A DNA stretch of 9,244 bases from Ruminococcus sp. UBA5884 (GTDB taxonomy: Bacteria > Bacillota > Clostridia > Oscillospirales > Ruminococcaceae): NCBI GenBank assembly GCA_002431975.1, contig DJFA01000088.1, positions 43,783 through 53,026 of the forward strand, in the 5' to 3' direction. Within the stretch, counting starts at the first letter, position 1, and the number at the start of each line of letters is the position of its first letter. Under the pieces are notes generated by a model. That model saw nothing but the letters and a program-made list of their open reading frames with translations, had not been told where the DNA came from and searched no databases. Below are positions 1-7,230 of the stretch, piece by piece. Made by a program: the position numbers and the translations under genes.

Positions 1-14
1 TACATAAACAATCC

Positions 15-29
15 ATCGAATTTGCGTTA
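15..29 (+). repeat. 15-bp repeat, left copy (inverted relative to 9176–9190)
   Basis: ATCGAATTTGCGTTA, downstream of the HlyD-like gene. Its exact reverse complement occurs at 9176–9190. On the minus strand this copy is preceded by TTATTAACA, close to the TTATTAAC that leads into the right copy, so the similarity extends to about 19 positions with a 5-nt insertion. Both copies lie in intergenic DNA. Confidence 0.55.
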
Positions 30-52
30 TGTTAATAAAAGAAACTGTTTTT

Positions 53-1294
53 TTACTGTGCAGCGTCAATGCCTTCAACTATGATATCATCATAGAGCAT
101 GAGATAGTCGCTGTCAGGATTTGCGGCTGAGATAACATAATCATCGCCTTCAAATATAACATCAATTTTTCTGAATATTATATTTTCGCCGAGTTTTATG
201 TAAACGCCTTTTTCGCCGTCCTTATTGAAGCGGATAGCTTTTCTCGGGACTTTTATTCCCTCATAGTTCTGGACGGACATTTCAACTGTTTCGACACGAT
301 GCTGAACGAGTTCTGAATTCATTACATCGCAGGAAACTATTACAATGCTTTCATCATTTTCAGACGGACGTATTTCGTCAATAGTACCCTGAATTTTATC
401 ATTTGATGATTCAAATGACAAGGTTACTGTATCGCCGGCTTTGAAAACATCATCTTTATTTTTTATTACTCCTGCAATATTCCATCTGTAGTCATCAATA
501 AGCTTTCCGATAACAGTATTTCCGTTATCGTTTTTTCTGATTTCGTTTTCGCTGACGGATTTTATATCATCAGCAGTAATTGAATCTATGAAATCTTTTG
601 AGAATATACTCTCATAGCCGTCAGCATAGCTTACAAAATAAGCTGATTTATCGCTTGTTATTGTATCGGAAGGGTCACTCATTTCACGCTGGAGCTTGAG
701 AATTTCCTCATTTATCGAATCAATTTTATTTTCAAACTGTGATGTTATATCAGGATTTGTCTGACCGGTTATATACTGCATTGTGCTTATCAGGTAAAGA
801 AATTCGCTGTTTTCGGTTGAAAGGCGTTCAAAATCCTGAATATCCTTGCAGTATGCGATATTTTTATATCGTTCTTCAATAAGGGTTGTAAGGGTTGAAG
901 GCTGGGCTACTTCCATAGTACCCGGATTAGTGATTTTTTTAAGCAGTTCAAGGTCTGACTGTAATTTATTGATTTTCTGTTTGTTCTGGATATCGGTTTC
1001 AGAGTTATATATATTTGCTATTACTGAACCGATACCGAGTTTTCCGCCGTCAGATACTTCATAGCCTACAACGCCGTTTCCGCTGTATGTAATGACTTCT
1101 TCATTGCGGATATAGACGCACTGGAAGCTTTCAGTATTTGATGTTGAGATTTCAACTGCTGTGGAGGTTTCATACTGACCGGCTATAAAATGATAGAAAA
1201 TATTCACGACAGTAATTAACATGAAAATTATCAGTACCGCAGCAAGAATTTTTATAGTTGAAATACTCTGGTTAAGTTTCCTTATCAGATTCAA
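53..1294 (-). CDS. HlyD-like membrane-anchored adaptor protein
   Basis: A 413-residue protein resembling the HlyD/membrane-fusion adaptor family. After a short basic N-terminus there is one clear membrane segment (about residues 14–38), so most of the protein should lie outside the cell membrane. Next come a biotinyl/lipoyl-like beta region (about 70–95, with VSDGGKLGIGS), helical and probably coiled-coil stretches (about 100–120 and 185–206), and a C-terminal beta-rich part (about 270–410) with KVPRKAIRF at 348–356 and a terminal IIVEGID typical of such adaptors. The start is TTG; an in-frame TGA lies 9 nt upstream, and AAGGTG is well spaced, so TTG is the best choice. It follows hfq by 11 nt and is probably co-transcribed. 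No ABC or RND transporter is visible in the window, so its partner is unknown. Family assignment is fairly safe; an export function is only inferred. Confidence 0.75.
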   Translation of the reverse strand: MNLIRKLNQSISTIKILAAVLIIFMLITVVNIFYHFIAGQYETSTAVEISTSNTESFQCVYIRNEEVITYSGNGVVGYEVSDGGKLGIGSVIANIYNSETDIQNKQKINKLQSDLELLKKITNPGTMEVAQPSTLTTLIEERYKNIAYCKDIQDFERLSTENSEFLYLISTMQYITGQTNPDITSQFENKIDSINEEILKLQREMSDPSDTITSDKSAYFVSYADGYESIFSKDFIDSITADDIKSVSENEIRKNDNGNTVIGKLIDDYRWNIAGVIKNKDDVFKAGDTVTLSFESSNDKIQGTIDEIRPSENDESIVIVSCDVMNSELVQHRVETVEMSVQNYEGIKVPRKAIRFNKDGEKGVYIKLGENIIFRKIDVIFEGDDYVISAANPDSDYLMLYDDIIVEGIDAAQ

Positions 1295-1308
1295 GACAGT
1301 TCACCTTA
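1295..1308 (-). promoter_or_regulatory. RBS of HlyD-like gene overlapping the hfq stop
   Basis: On the minus strand the hfq stop codon TAA runs directly into GGTGA, forming AAGGTGA, followed by ACTGTC and the TTG start. The Shine-Dalgarno-like sequence therefore shares bases with the hfq stop codon, an arrangement that favours translational coupling. It also decides the non-ATG start: the next in-frame ATG is codon 25, in the middle of the membrane segment. Confidence 0.6.
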
Positions 1309-1545
1309 CTCTGATTTTTCACAGGCTTCAAGAATAGAGATAGGTCTTGCAGGAATTATAGTAGAGATTGCATGCTTATAAACCATATCCTGTTTGCCTT
1401 CGCATTCAAGGATAACGATATAGCTGTCAAAGCCTTTTACAAGACCCTTGAACTGAAATCCGTTCATAAGGAAGATAGTTATCGGGATTCTGTCTTTTCT
1501 TGCCTGATTAAGAAAAACGTCCTGTAAATTAAGAGATTTGTTCAT
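1306..1545 (-). CDS. hfq: RNA chaperone Hfq
   Basis: Hfq is a hexameric Sm-fold protein that binds A-rich and U-rich RNA and can pair small RNAs with mRNAs. The 79-residue product begins MNKSLNLQDVFLNQ, followed by the Sm1 region (RKDRIPITIFLMNGFQFKG) and the Sm2 signature YKHAISTI, then a short acidic tail. Length matches short Firmicutes Hfq proteins. An in-frame ATG five codons upstream (at 1560) exists, but it has no ribosome site, whereas GGAG lies 9 nt before the ATG at 1545; the usual family start MNKS also supports 1545. It lies downstream of miaA, the widely conserved miaA–hfq pairing, and may have its own promoter inside the end of miaA. Its regulatory weight in Firmicutes is often modest, so the physiological role here is uncertain. 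Confidence 0.95.
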   Translation of the reverse strand: MNKSLNLQDVFLNQARKDRIPITIFLMNGFQFKGLVKGFDSYIVILECEGKQDMVYKHAISTIIPARPISILEACEKSE

Positions 1546-1554
1546 AGTAATAAA

Positions 1555-1558
1555 CTCC
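1555..1558 (-). promoter_or_regulatory. Shine-Dalgarno deciding the hfq start
   Basis: GGAG on the minus strand sits 9 nt before the ATG at 1543–1545. It overlaps the alternative upstream ATG (1558–1560), which itself has only CTGATGA-type sequence ahead of it and no purine-rich site. This argues for the shorter 79-residue Hfq rather than an 84-residue version. Confidence 0.7.
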
Positions 1559-1595
1559 ATTCATCAGATTTGTATAATGTCCTAAATACATAAAC

Positions 1596-1617
1596 ATATA
1601 ATTATTTATAATTATAT
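1596..1617. repeat. AT-only 9-bp perfect inverted repeat, miaA–hfq spacer
   Basis: ATATAATTA, a 4-nt loop, then TAATTATAT: a perfect 9-bp inverted repeat made only of A and T, abutting the miaA stop codon. As RNA it would be a weak hairpin and it lacks the GC stem and the U-run of an intrinsic terminator. One arm contains the TATAAT of the candidate hfq promoter, so it may simply reflect AT-rich promoter DNA. It could alternatively be an operator or an A/U-rich leader element. Confidence 0.5.
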
Positions 1618-1639
1618 CATAAAAAATTATTATTGGCTA
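1611..1639 (-). promoter_or_regulatory. Candidate hfq promoter inside the end of miaA
   Basis: On the minus strand TAGCCA (4 of 6 matches to TTGACA) at 1634–1639 is followed by a 17-nt spacer and a perfect TATAAT at 1611–1616. The three bases before TATAAT are TGA, which gives an extended -10 (TGn) and is also the miaA stop codon. A start near 1604 would leave a leader of about 58 nt before the hfq ATG. In E. coli hfq is known to be transcribed partly from promoters within miaA; the equivalent here is inferred from sequence only, and AT-rich DNA gives chance TATAAT matches. Confidence 0.4.
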
Positions 1640-2570
1640 TACATTTCAAGCAATTTCCTATAATTTTATCGGTAGTGTCAAATTTATCAACATCAATCCA
1701 TTTAATTCTGTCATTTTTTCTGAACCATGTAAGCTGACGCTTTGCATAATGTCTTGTTTCGAGTTTTATTTTGTCAATACATTCCTCAAGAGAAGCTTTT
1801 TTCTGAAAGTAAGGTATAAGCTCCTTGAAGCCGATAGCCTGATGAGCAGTCCTTATATCTGATTCAAGATAAATGCTTTCTGCCTCCTGTACAAGACCTT
1901 TTTCAACCATCATATCAGTACGGAGATTTATCCTGTCATAAAGATACTGGCGGTTCTGGGCAGTCAGTCCGAACATAAGCCATCTGTAAGGACTTTCACA
2001 GCATCGGCTTTCTTTTCTTAAATCGCTTATTTTTCTTCCGGTGACTTCATAGACTTCAATTGCACGAATAATGCGTTTAAGATTATTTGCATGAAGCTGC
2101 GAGGCGGTTTCGCTGTCTATTTCATAAAGTCTTTCGAGAAGTTTTTCATTGCCGTAAATGAGAGCCTGATTTTCGAGATTTCTGCGTATTTCAGGATTTC
2201 CTTCAATTTCGCAGAACTGAATATTGTCAACAAGGGAATCTATATAAAGCCCTGTTCCGCCGACTATTACGGGAAGCTTGTTCCTTGAAATGATATCCTT
2301 TATTTTTTCGTCTGCAAGCTTTACATAATCAGCAACGGAAAAGCTTTCATTTCTGTCAAGGAAACCTATAAGATGATGAGGAACAGCCTCAAGTTCCTCA
2401 GCAGAAGGCTTGGCGGTAGCAATATCCATTCCCTTGTATATCTGCATTGAATCAGCGGAAACTATTTCGCCGTTGAGAATTTTTGCAAGAGCTATTCCGG
2501 CGGCAGTCTTTCCTGAAGCTGTAGGGCCGGCTATAACGATTGCCGGAGGTTTGTTTTTATTGTAATTCAT
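1617..2570 (-). CDS. miaA: tRNA dimethylallyltransferase MiaA
   Basis: MiaA transfers a dimethylallyl group to N6 of A37 in tRNAs that read UNN codons, making i6A in the cytoplasm; MiaB, encoded in the same cluster, then acts on that product. The 317-residue length is normal. Visible motifs are the P-loop GPTASGKT at residues 15–22, the substrate-binding DSMQIY at 40–45 with the expected catalytic Asp, GGTGLYID at 104–111, the NNLKRIIRAIEV segment near 162–173, QAIGFKEL at 244–251, and the C-terminal RHYAKRQLTWFRKN near 273–286. The ATG overlaps the mutL stop by one base (TAATG), and AAAGGA within the mutL end serves as ribosome site, so translation is probably coupled to mutL. The stop TGA is at 1617–1619. 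Confidence 0.97.
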   Translation of the reverse strand: MNYNKNKPPAIVIAGPTASGKTAAGIALAKILNGEIVSADSMQIYKGMDIATAKPSAEELEAVPHHLIGFLDRNESFSVADYVKLADEKIKDIISRNKLPVIVGGTGLYIDSLVDNIQFCEIEGNPEIRRNLENQALIYGNEKLLERLYEIDSETASQLHANNLKRIIRAIEVYEVTGRKISDLRKESRCCESPYRWLMFGLTAQNRQYLYDRINLRTDMMVEKGLVQEAESIYLESDIRTAHQAIGFKELIPYFQKKASLEECIDKIKLETRHYAKRQLTWFRKNDRIKWIDVDKFDTTDKIIGNCLKCIANNNFL

Positions 2571-4489
2571 TATTGTATCCTTTTAAACTGTTTTTCAAAA
2601 TCTTTTTTTGTAAGTATGAACATAACAGGTCTGCCATGCGGACAGTGACGTATATTGTCATTGAAATATATCTGTTCAGCAAGCGACTGGAGTTCACGCA
2701 GATTATTCTTATCATGTGCTTTGACAGCTGATTTGCAGGCAAGACTGTGGAAAAGGTCATCTATTATTTGTGTCTGAGGATTTATTTTGTTGAGATAAAG
2801 ATTATGAGCTATTTCCTCTGTTGCTTCATCTGCATACGCTGAATCAAGGAATATCGGTACAGCTTTGGCAGTTACAAACGGCGGATTTGAAAAATCAAAT
2901 TCAAAGCCAATACTCCGGAGGAGTTCTGTATTTTCCTGCATTGCCTCAAATTCGTTTTCAGGAAGAAGTATTTCAGATGTGCTTATTAAATACTGGCTGT
3001 CCATGGTTTTGTTTCTGTTTTTAATTTTTTCATAGATAATTCTCTCATGGCCTGCGTGTTTGTCGAATATAATCATTTTTTCGCCGCATTCAGCAATTAT
3101 GTAGTTTCCGAATATTTCGCCGATTACACGGAGATTTTCCTCATTGCAGTCCTTTGTTATATCGCATACAGGTTCAGGTTTTTTCTTTTCGAGGGAATCG
3201 CTTGTTATATATTTGAAATCATTTTCCGGAATAATCTTTTTGACTTCCTTTTCAGATTCACGGCTTTCCGTTTCCTTTTTTAAAATGCTTGCAGTTCCGA
3301 TATCAGGTATATCATCATATTCAGAGCCGGCAATGAAATTTTCAAGACCAATATTTATTTTTTCCTTTTTTGATTTTTCAGGAGATGAAACAGTATTTCT
3401 GAATGTATCGCTGTTATCTGTTGTATTTTCAGTTTTTTCGGTGGATTCAATGATGTTTTCAGAACTGTTTCCCTGATTTATCTGAAATTCATATATAAGA
3501 CCTGAATTATGCAGAGCGTTTTTCACTGCAAAGAAAATACAGTCAAATATACGTTTTTCATCTGAAAATTTCACTTCAAGCTTTGATGGGTGAGCGTTTA
3601 CATCAACTGATGACGGGGGAATATCTATCATAAGAACGCATGACGGGAATTTTCCTGTCATTATAAGTCCCTTATAGGCTTCTTCAAGAGATACTGTGCA
3701 TACCGAGGATTTTATATAACGTCTGTTTATGAAAAAGTTCTGGAATGAACGGTTTGCCTTTGAATAAAGAGGTTTTACAGCAAAACCTTTTACTGATATT
3801 CCATTGTCTGTATAGTCAACAGGAATCATGTCATTTGCAAATGTTTTGCCGTATATTGCATATATTGCTGAATAGAGGTCGCCGTCACCGGAGGTAGTAA
3901 ATTCAGGTTTTCCGCTGCGTATGAATCTGAATGAGATTTCAGGGTGGGAGAGTGCAATTTTGCTTACGATATTGCTTACAGCATTTCCTTCTGAAACATC
4001 TTTTTTCATGAATTTCTGTCTTGCAGGAACATTATAGAAAAGGTCTTTTACAATGATTGAAGTACCGTCTGAACAGCCCTGATTTTCATACATTTCCTCA
4101 TTGCAGCCGCATATTCTGTAATAAGTGCCGTATTCATCAGAACGCTGTTTTGTGTGAAGTTCAACTTTTGAAACTGCTGAAACCGATGCAAGAGCTTCTC
4201 CTCTGAAACCGAGAGTACAGATATTGTCAAGGTCTGAGGCAGATATTATCTTGCTTGTTGCATGACGCAGGAATGCTTTTGGTACATCTTCATAAGCAAT
4301 TCCGCAGCCGTCATCGCTTACACGCATATATGAAATGCCGCCGTTTTTTATTTCAACAGTTATATGATTAGCCTGTGCATCAACGGAGTTTTCAACAAGT
4401 TCCTTTATGACAGATGAGGGACGTTCAATTACTTCACCTGCGGCGATAAGTTCAGCAGTTTCACGTGTCAGTACATTTATTTTCGGCAT
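2570..4489 (-). CDS. mutL: DNA mismatch repair protein MutL (endonuclease type)
   Basis: MutL couples mismatch recognition by MutS to strand incision and removal. The 639-residue protein has the GHKL ATPase domain at the N-terminus: ELVENSVDA at residues 30–38 with the catalytic Glu33 and Mg-binding Asn34, DDGCGI at 59–64, and GFRGEAL at 94–100. SSVDVNAHPSKLEVKF near 293–308 marks the transducer domain. A Ser/Glu/Lys-rich linker covers about 335–450. The C-terminal dimerisation domain carries the metal-site motifs of nicking MutL proteins: DKHAGHERIIYE at 476–487 (consensus DQHA-x2-E-x4-E, here with Lys for Gln), ACKSAVKA at 584–591 and CPHGRP at 616–621. SQYLIS near 498–503 lies where a beta-clamp-binding motif is found in Bacillus MutL. 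It starts 18 nt after mutS with AAAGGA upstream, and mutH is not needed. Confidence 0.97.
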   Translation of the reverse strand: MPKINVLTRETAELIAAGEVIERPSSVIKELVENSVDAQANHITVEIKNGGISYMRVSDDGCGIAYEDVPKAFLRHATSKIISASDLDNICTLGFRGEALASVSAVSKVELHTKQRSDEYGTYYRICGCNEEMYENQGCSDGTSIIVKDLFYNVPARQKFMKKDVSEGNAVSNIVSKIALSHPEISFRFIRSGKPEFTTSGDGDLYSAIYAIYGKTFANDMIPVDYTDNGISVKGFAVKPLYSKANRSFQNFFINRRYIKSSVCTVSLEEAYKGLIMTGKFPSCVLMIDIPPSSVDVNAHPSKLEVKFSDEKRIFDCIFFAVKNALHNSGLIYEFQINQGNSSENIIESTEKTENTTDNSDTFRNTVSSPEKSKKEKINIGLENFIAGSEYDDIPDIGTASILKKETESRESEKEVKKIIPENDFKYITSDSLEKKKPEPVCDITKDCNEENLRVIGEIFGNYIIAECGEKMIIFDKHAGHERIIYEKIKNRNKTMDSQYLISTSEILLPENEFEAMQENTELLRSIGFEFDFSNPPFVTAKAVPIFLDSAYADEATEEIAHNLYLNKINPQTQIIDDLFHSLACKSAVKAHDKNNLRELQSLAEQIYFNDNIRHCPHGRPVMFILTKKDFEKQFKRIQ

Positions 4490-4507
4490 GATATATCAGT
4501 CCTTTCT

Positions 4508-7120
4508 TCAGAGCAGACTTGACAAATCCCTGAGAACTTCTCTGCATTCGCTGTCAGAAAGTTCATCAATATTGGTTCTGCGGAGTCTGTCAGCAATCAT
4601 ATCATTATTAAGTGACATAAAGCTTATCTGATTATTTTCCGGAACAGTTTTTACATCAGTATTCTTATGGCTGTCCATATCTTTAAGAAGCTGTCTTGCA
4701 CGGTTTATTATTTTTTTAGGCAGACCTGCAAGCTTTGCAACTTCAATGCCATAGCTTTCATCAGCACCGCCCGGAACTATCTTTCTTAAAAATCTTATAT
4801 CATCGCCATTTCTTTTTACGGCAATGCTTAAATTCTTAACGCCTTTAAGAGTATGTTCAAGTTCTGTGAGTTCATGGTAATGAGTAGCAAACAGAGTCTT
4901 GCAGCCGAGTGATTTTGATGAGATATATTCAGCAACCGCATGGGCAATGCTTATTCCGTCAGAGGTTGAAGTTCCTCTGCCAACTTCATCGAGTATTACA
5001 AGGCTGTTTTTGGTGGCATATTTTATTATATCCCCCACTTCACTCATTTCAACCATAAATGTACTCTGACCGGCAGTGAGGTCATCGGAAGCTCCGACTC
5101 TTGTAAATATCTGGTCGGTTACTGATATCTTTGCATATTCCGCAGGAACAAAGCAGCCTATATGTGCCATAAGAGTAATAAGGGCAGTCTGACGCATGAA
5201 TGTTGATTTTCCTGACATATTAGGACCTGTTATGATATACATTTTGTTATCCTTGGTATCAAGATATACATCATTCGGAACAAATTCCTCATCTTTGAGC
5301 ATAAGCTCCACTACCGGATGCCTGCCGTTTTTGATGTTTATAACACCGTCAATGGCTATTTCAGGCTTTGAATACATATTTTTTATTGAAACGTCTGCAA
5401 ATGAACATAAAACATCAAGGCAGGCAACTGCTTCAGCGGTATTCTGGACTTCTTCAAGCTTTGATGCGATAAATTCACGGATTTCATTGAATATATCATT
5501 TTCAAGGGCAATTGATTTATCCTTTGCACCTGCAATCATATTTTCAGCATTTTTGAGTTCTTCGGTTATATAACGTTCGGAATTTGTAAGAGTCTGGCGG
5601 CGGATATATCTGTCTTCCGGCACAAGGTCATAATATGAGCGTGTTACTTCAATGCAGTAGCCAAATGTTCTGTGATAGCTGATTTTAAGAGTTTTTATGC
5701 CGGTTTCATCACGTTCTTTCTGTTCTATAGCGGCAATTATATCATGCCCGTTTGTCATGGTATTTCTGAGTGAATCGAGTTCATCATTGAAGCCGTCACG
5801 GATAACGCCGCCTTCCTTTACGGATACAGGAGGTTCATCAATTATTGCATTTTCTATTAAAGCGGATATTTCCTCAAGGTCTGAAATTTTTGCGTCAAGA
5901 GCTTTTATAAGAGATGATTCTTTTATTTTGCTTAACTGTTCCTTTATAAGAGGGAGCTGTACAGCTGTTGCGGAAAGCATTTTAAGGTCTCTCGGAGTAG
6001 CTGAACGGTACATTATTCTTGTCATGAGTCTTTCAATATCATAAACATGGTCAAGCAGTTCTTTAAGTTCCATCATGACAACTGATTTTCTGCAAAGCTG
6101 TTCTACTGCATCAAGGCGTTCAATAATTCTTGCGGGACTTATAAGAGGCTGTTCTATCCATGATTTGAGCAGACGTTTTCCCATAGATGTTTCTGCACTG
6201 TCAAGCACCCACAGCAGAGAACCTTTTTTCTCTTTGTTTCTTAAAGTTTCGGTGAGTTCAAGATTTCGTCTTGCATTGAGGTCAAGCCCCATAAATGCAT
6301 TGTCTGAGATGACAGTCAGTGAAGTGAATCGTCCGGCAAGTGATTTCTGGGTTTCGCTTATGTAGTCAAAAAGTCCGCATACACATGAACAGCATGGAGT
6401 ATTTTTTTCAAGTCCGAGCTTTTCATATGATTCGGCAGAAAACTGTTTTAAAACGATATTTTCCTTTTCATTGCAGTCGAAGCATATATCATCTCTTAAA
6501 GTCACAGCACATTGAAGTTTTTCCTTTATAAATGCAGTTACAGTTTCAAGAGTCAGAAAGCTGCTGCTGAAAATTATTTCTGAAGGCTGATATCTTGAAA
6601 GTTCGTTTATTATTTCGCTGTTTATATTGTCATTTCCTTTAAGAGTCAGATATACCTCACCGGTTGATATATCCGCAAAGCACAGTGCACAGCTTTCATT
6701 TTCATAATATGCACAGCATATATAATTATTTGATGAATCATCAAGCATACTGCTTTCAGTGAGAGTTCCCGGAGTAATTATCTTTACTACATCACGGGTA
6801 AAAAGCCCTTTTTTGTCCGGCTGGTCGGAGGTCTGTTCGCATATGGCAACCTTATATCCGAGATTGATAAGTTTTTTTATATAAACTTCACTGCTGCGGA
6901 AAGGTATTCCGCACATAGGTGCTCTTTCAGACATACCGCAGTCCCTGCCTGTAAGGGTAAGACTGAGAACCTTTGAAGCAAGTACGGCATCTGAAAAGAA
7001 CATTTCATAAAAGTCACCGAGTCTGAAAAAAAGTATATGGTCTTTATATTTATCCTTTACAGACCAGTATTGTTTCATCATAGGTGAAAGCTTTTCCTTG
7101 TCTATATTATTGAAATCCAT
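4508..7120 (-). CDS. mutS: DNA mismatch repair protein MutS
   Basis: MutS scans replicated DNA, binds base mismatches and small loops as a dimer, and recruits MutL. At 870 residues it is of normal MutS1 length. The mismatch-reading Phe-x-Glu is FYE at residues 37–39 within FFRLGDFYEMFF. The core and clamp regions occupy roughly 260–580. The ABC-type ATPase follows: Walker A GPNMSGKS at 632–639, a signature region near DDLTAGQSTFMVEMSE (679–694), Walker B VILDEVGRGTST at 708–719 and the THYHEL histidine region at 746–751. QISFM near 831–835 resembles the C-terminal beta-clamp-binding motif of Bacillus MutS. An unusual CCSCVC stretch lies at 243–248. The start has AAAGGAG 8 nt upstream. It is separated from the previous gene by a 110-nt spacer with a hairpin. 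Confidence 0.98.
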   Translation of the reverse strand: MDFNNIDKEKLSPMMKQYWSVKDKYKDHILFFRLGDFYEMFFSDAVLASKVLSLTLTGRDCGMSERAPMCGIPFRSSEVYIKKLINLGYKVAICEQTSDQPDKKGLFTRDVVKIITPGTLTESSMLDDSSNNYICCAYYENESCALCFADISTGEVYLTLKGNDNINSEIINELSRYQPSEIIFSSSFLTLETVTAFIKEKLQCAVTLRDDICFDCNEKENIVLKQFSAESYEKLGLEKNTPCCSCVCGLFDYISETQKSLAGRFTSLTVISDNAFMGLDLNARRNLELTETLRNKEKKGSLLWVLDSAETSMGKRLLKSWIEQPLISPARIIERLDAVEQLCRKSVVMMELKELLDHVYDIERLMTRIMYRSATPRDLKMLSATAVQLPLIKEQLSKIKESSLIKALDAKISDLEEISALIENAIIDEPPVSVKEGGVIRDGFNDELDSLRNTMTNGHDIIAAIEQKERDETGIKTLKISYHRTFGYCIEVTRSYYDLVPEDRYIRRQTLTNSERYITEELKNAENMIAGAKDKSIALENDIFNEIREFIASKLEEVQNTAEAVACLDVLCSFADVSIKNMYSKPEIAIDGVINIKNGRHPVVELMLKDEEFVPNDVYLDTKDNKMYIITGPNMSGKSTFMRQTALITLMAHIGCFVPAEYAKISVTDQIFTRVGASDDLTAGQSTFMVEMSEVGDIIKYATKNSLVILDEVGRGTSTSDGISIAHAVAEYISSKSLGCKTLFATHYHELTELEHTLKGVKNLSIAVKRNGDDIRFLRKIVPGGADESYGIEVAKLAGLPKKIINRARQLLKDMDSHKNTDVKTVPENNQISFMSLNNDMIADRLRRTNIDELSDSECREVLRDLSSLL

Positions 7121-7128
7121 TTAGAGAG

Positions 7129-7135
7129 CTCCTTT
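7129..7135 (-). promoter_or_regulatory. Strong ribosome binding site of mutS
   Basis: AAAGGAG on the minus strand lies 8 nt before the mutS ATG. It is among the best Shine-Dalgarno matches in the window and supports independent initiation of mutS after the intercistronic hairpin. Confidence 0.7.
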
Positions 7136-7160
7136 ATTTAATGGGGTATTATTCAGAATT

Positions 7161-7208
7161 AATTAAAAATCCAAATCCCCGCCTATGCGTGAAAAGCATA
7201 TGACGGGG
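7161..7208 (-). terminator. Hairpin between ylbF-like gene and mutS, possible attenuator
   Basis: The 110-nt spacer contains CCCCG (7204–7208, minus strand), a small internal loop, TATGC-type 5-bp stem (7184–7188 with 7196–7200), a 7-nt loop, and the matching CGGGG (7177–7181). It is followed on the minus strand by ATTTGGATTTTTAATT, a T-rich but interrupted run. The orientation and the GC clamp fit a weak intrinsic terminator or attenuator that would reduce transcription into mutS. An RNA-processing or stability element is an alternative. A poor promoter-like pair (TTGGAT and AATAAT, spacer about 15 nt) lies just downstream but is not convincing. Confidence 0.45.
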
Positions 7209-7230
7209 CATGATATCCGGAAATGACAGC

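Noticed and set aside
1..52. Terminator after the HlyD-like gene
   Set aside because: The minus strand has A- and T-rich runs but no stem of useful length; the operon may continue past the left edge.
1546..1560. Longer Hfq beginning MEFIT at the upstream ATG
   Set aside because: No Shine-Dalgarno precedes that ATG, while GGAG is correctly placed for the ATG at 1545, and Hfq proteins normally begin close to MNKS-LNLQD.
2557..2760. 67-codon minus-strand open frame at the mutL–miaA junction
   Set aside because: It is an alternative frame of the end of mutL; the MutL frame carries the conserved CPHGRP motif through the same bases.
3144..3476. 110-codon plus-strand open frame opposite mutL
   Set aside because: Phe/Ser-rich composition is the complement of the Glu/Lys/Ser linker of MutL; no ribosome site or known motif.
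5196..5573. 125-codon plus-strand open frame opposite mutS
   Set aside because: It lies wholly antisense to well-conserved MutS ATPase and core coding sequence, shows no recognisable domain, and is low-complexity Ser-rich as expected from the complement of this gene.
5697..6044. 115-codon plus-strand open frame opposite mutS
   Set aside because: Antisense shadow of the MutS core and clamp domains without any family signature.
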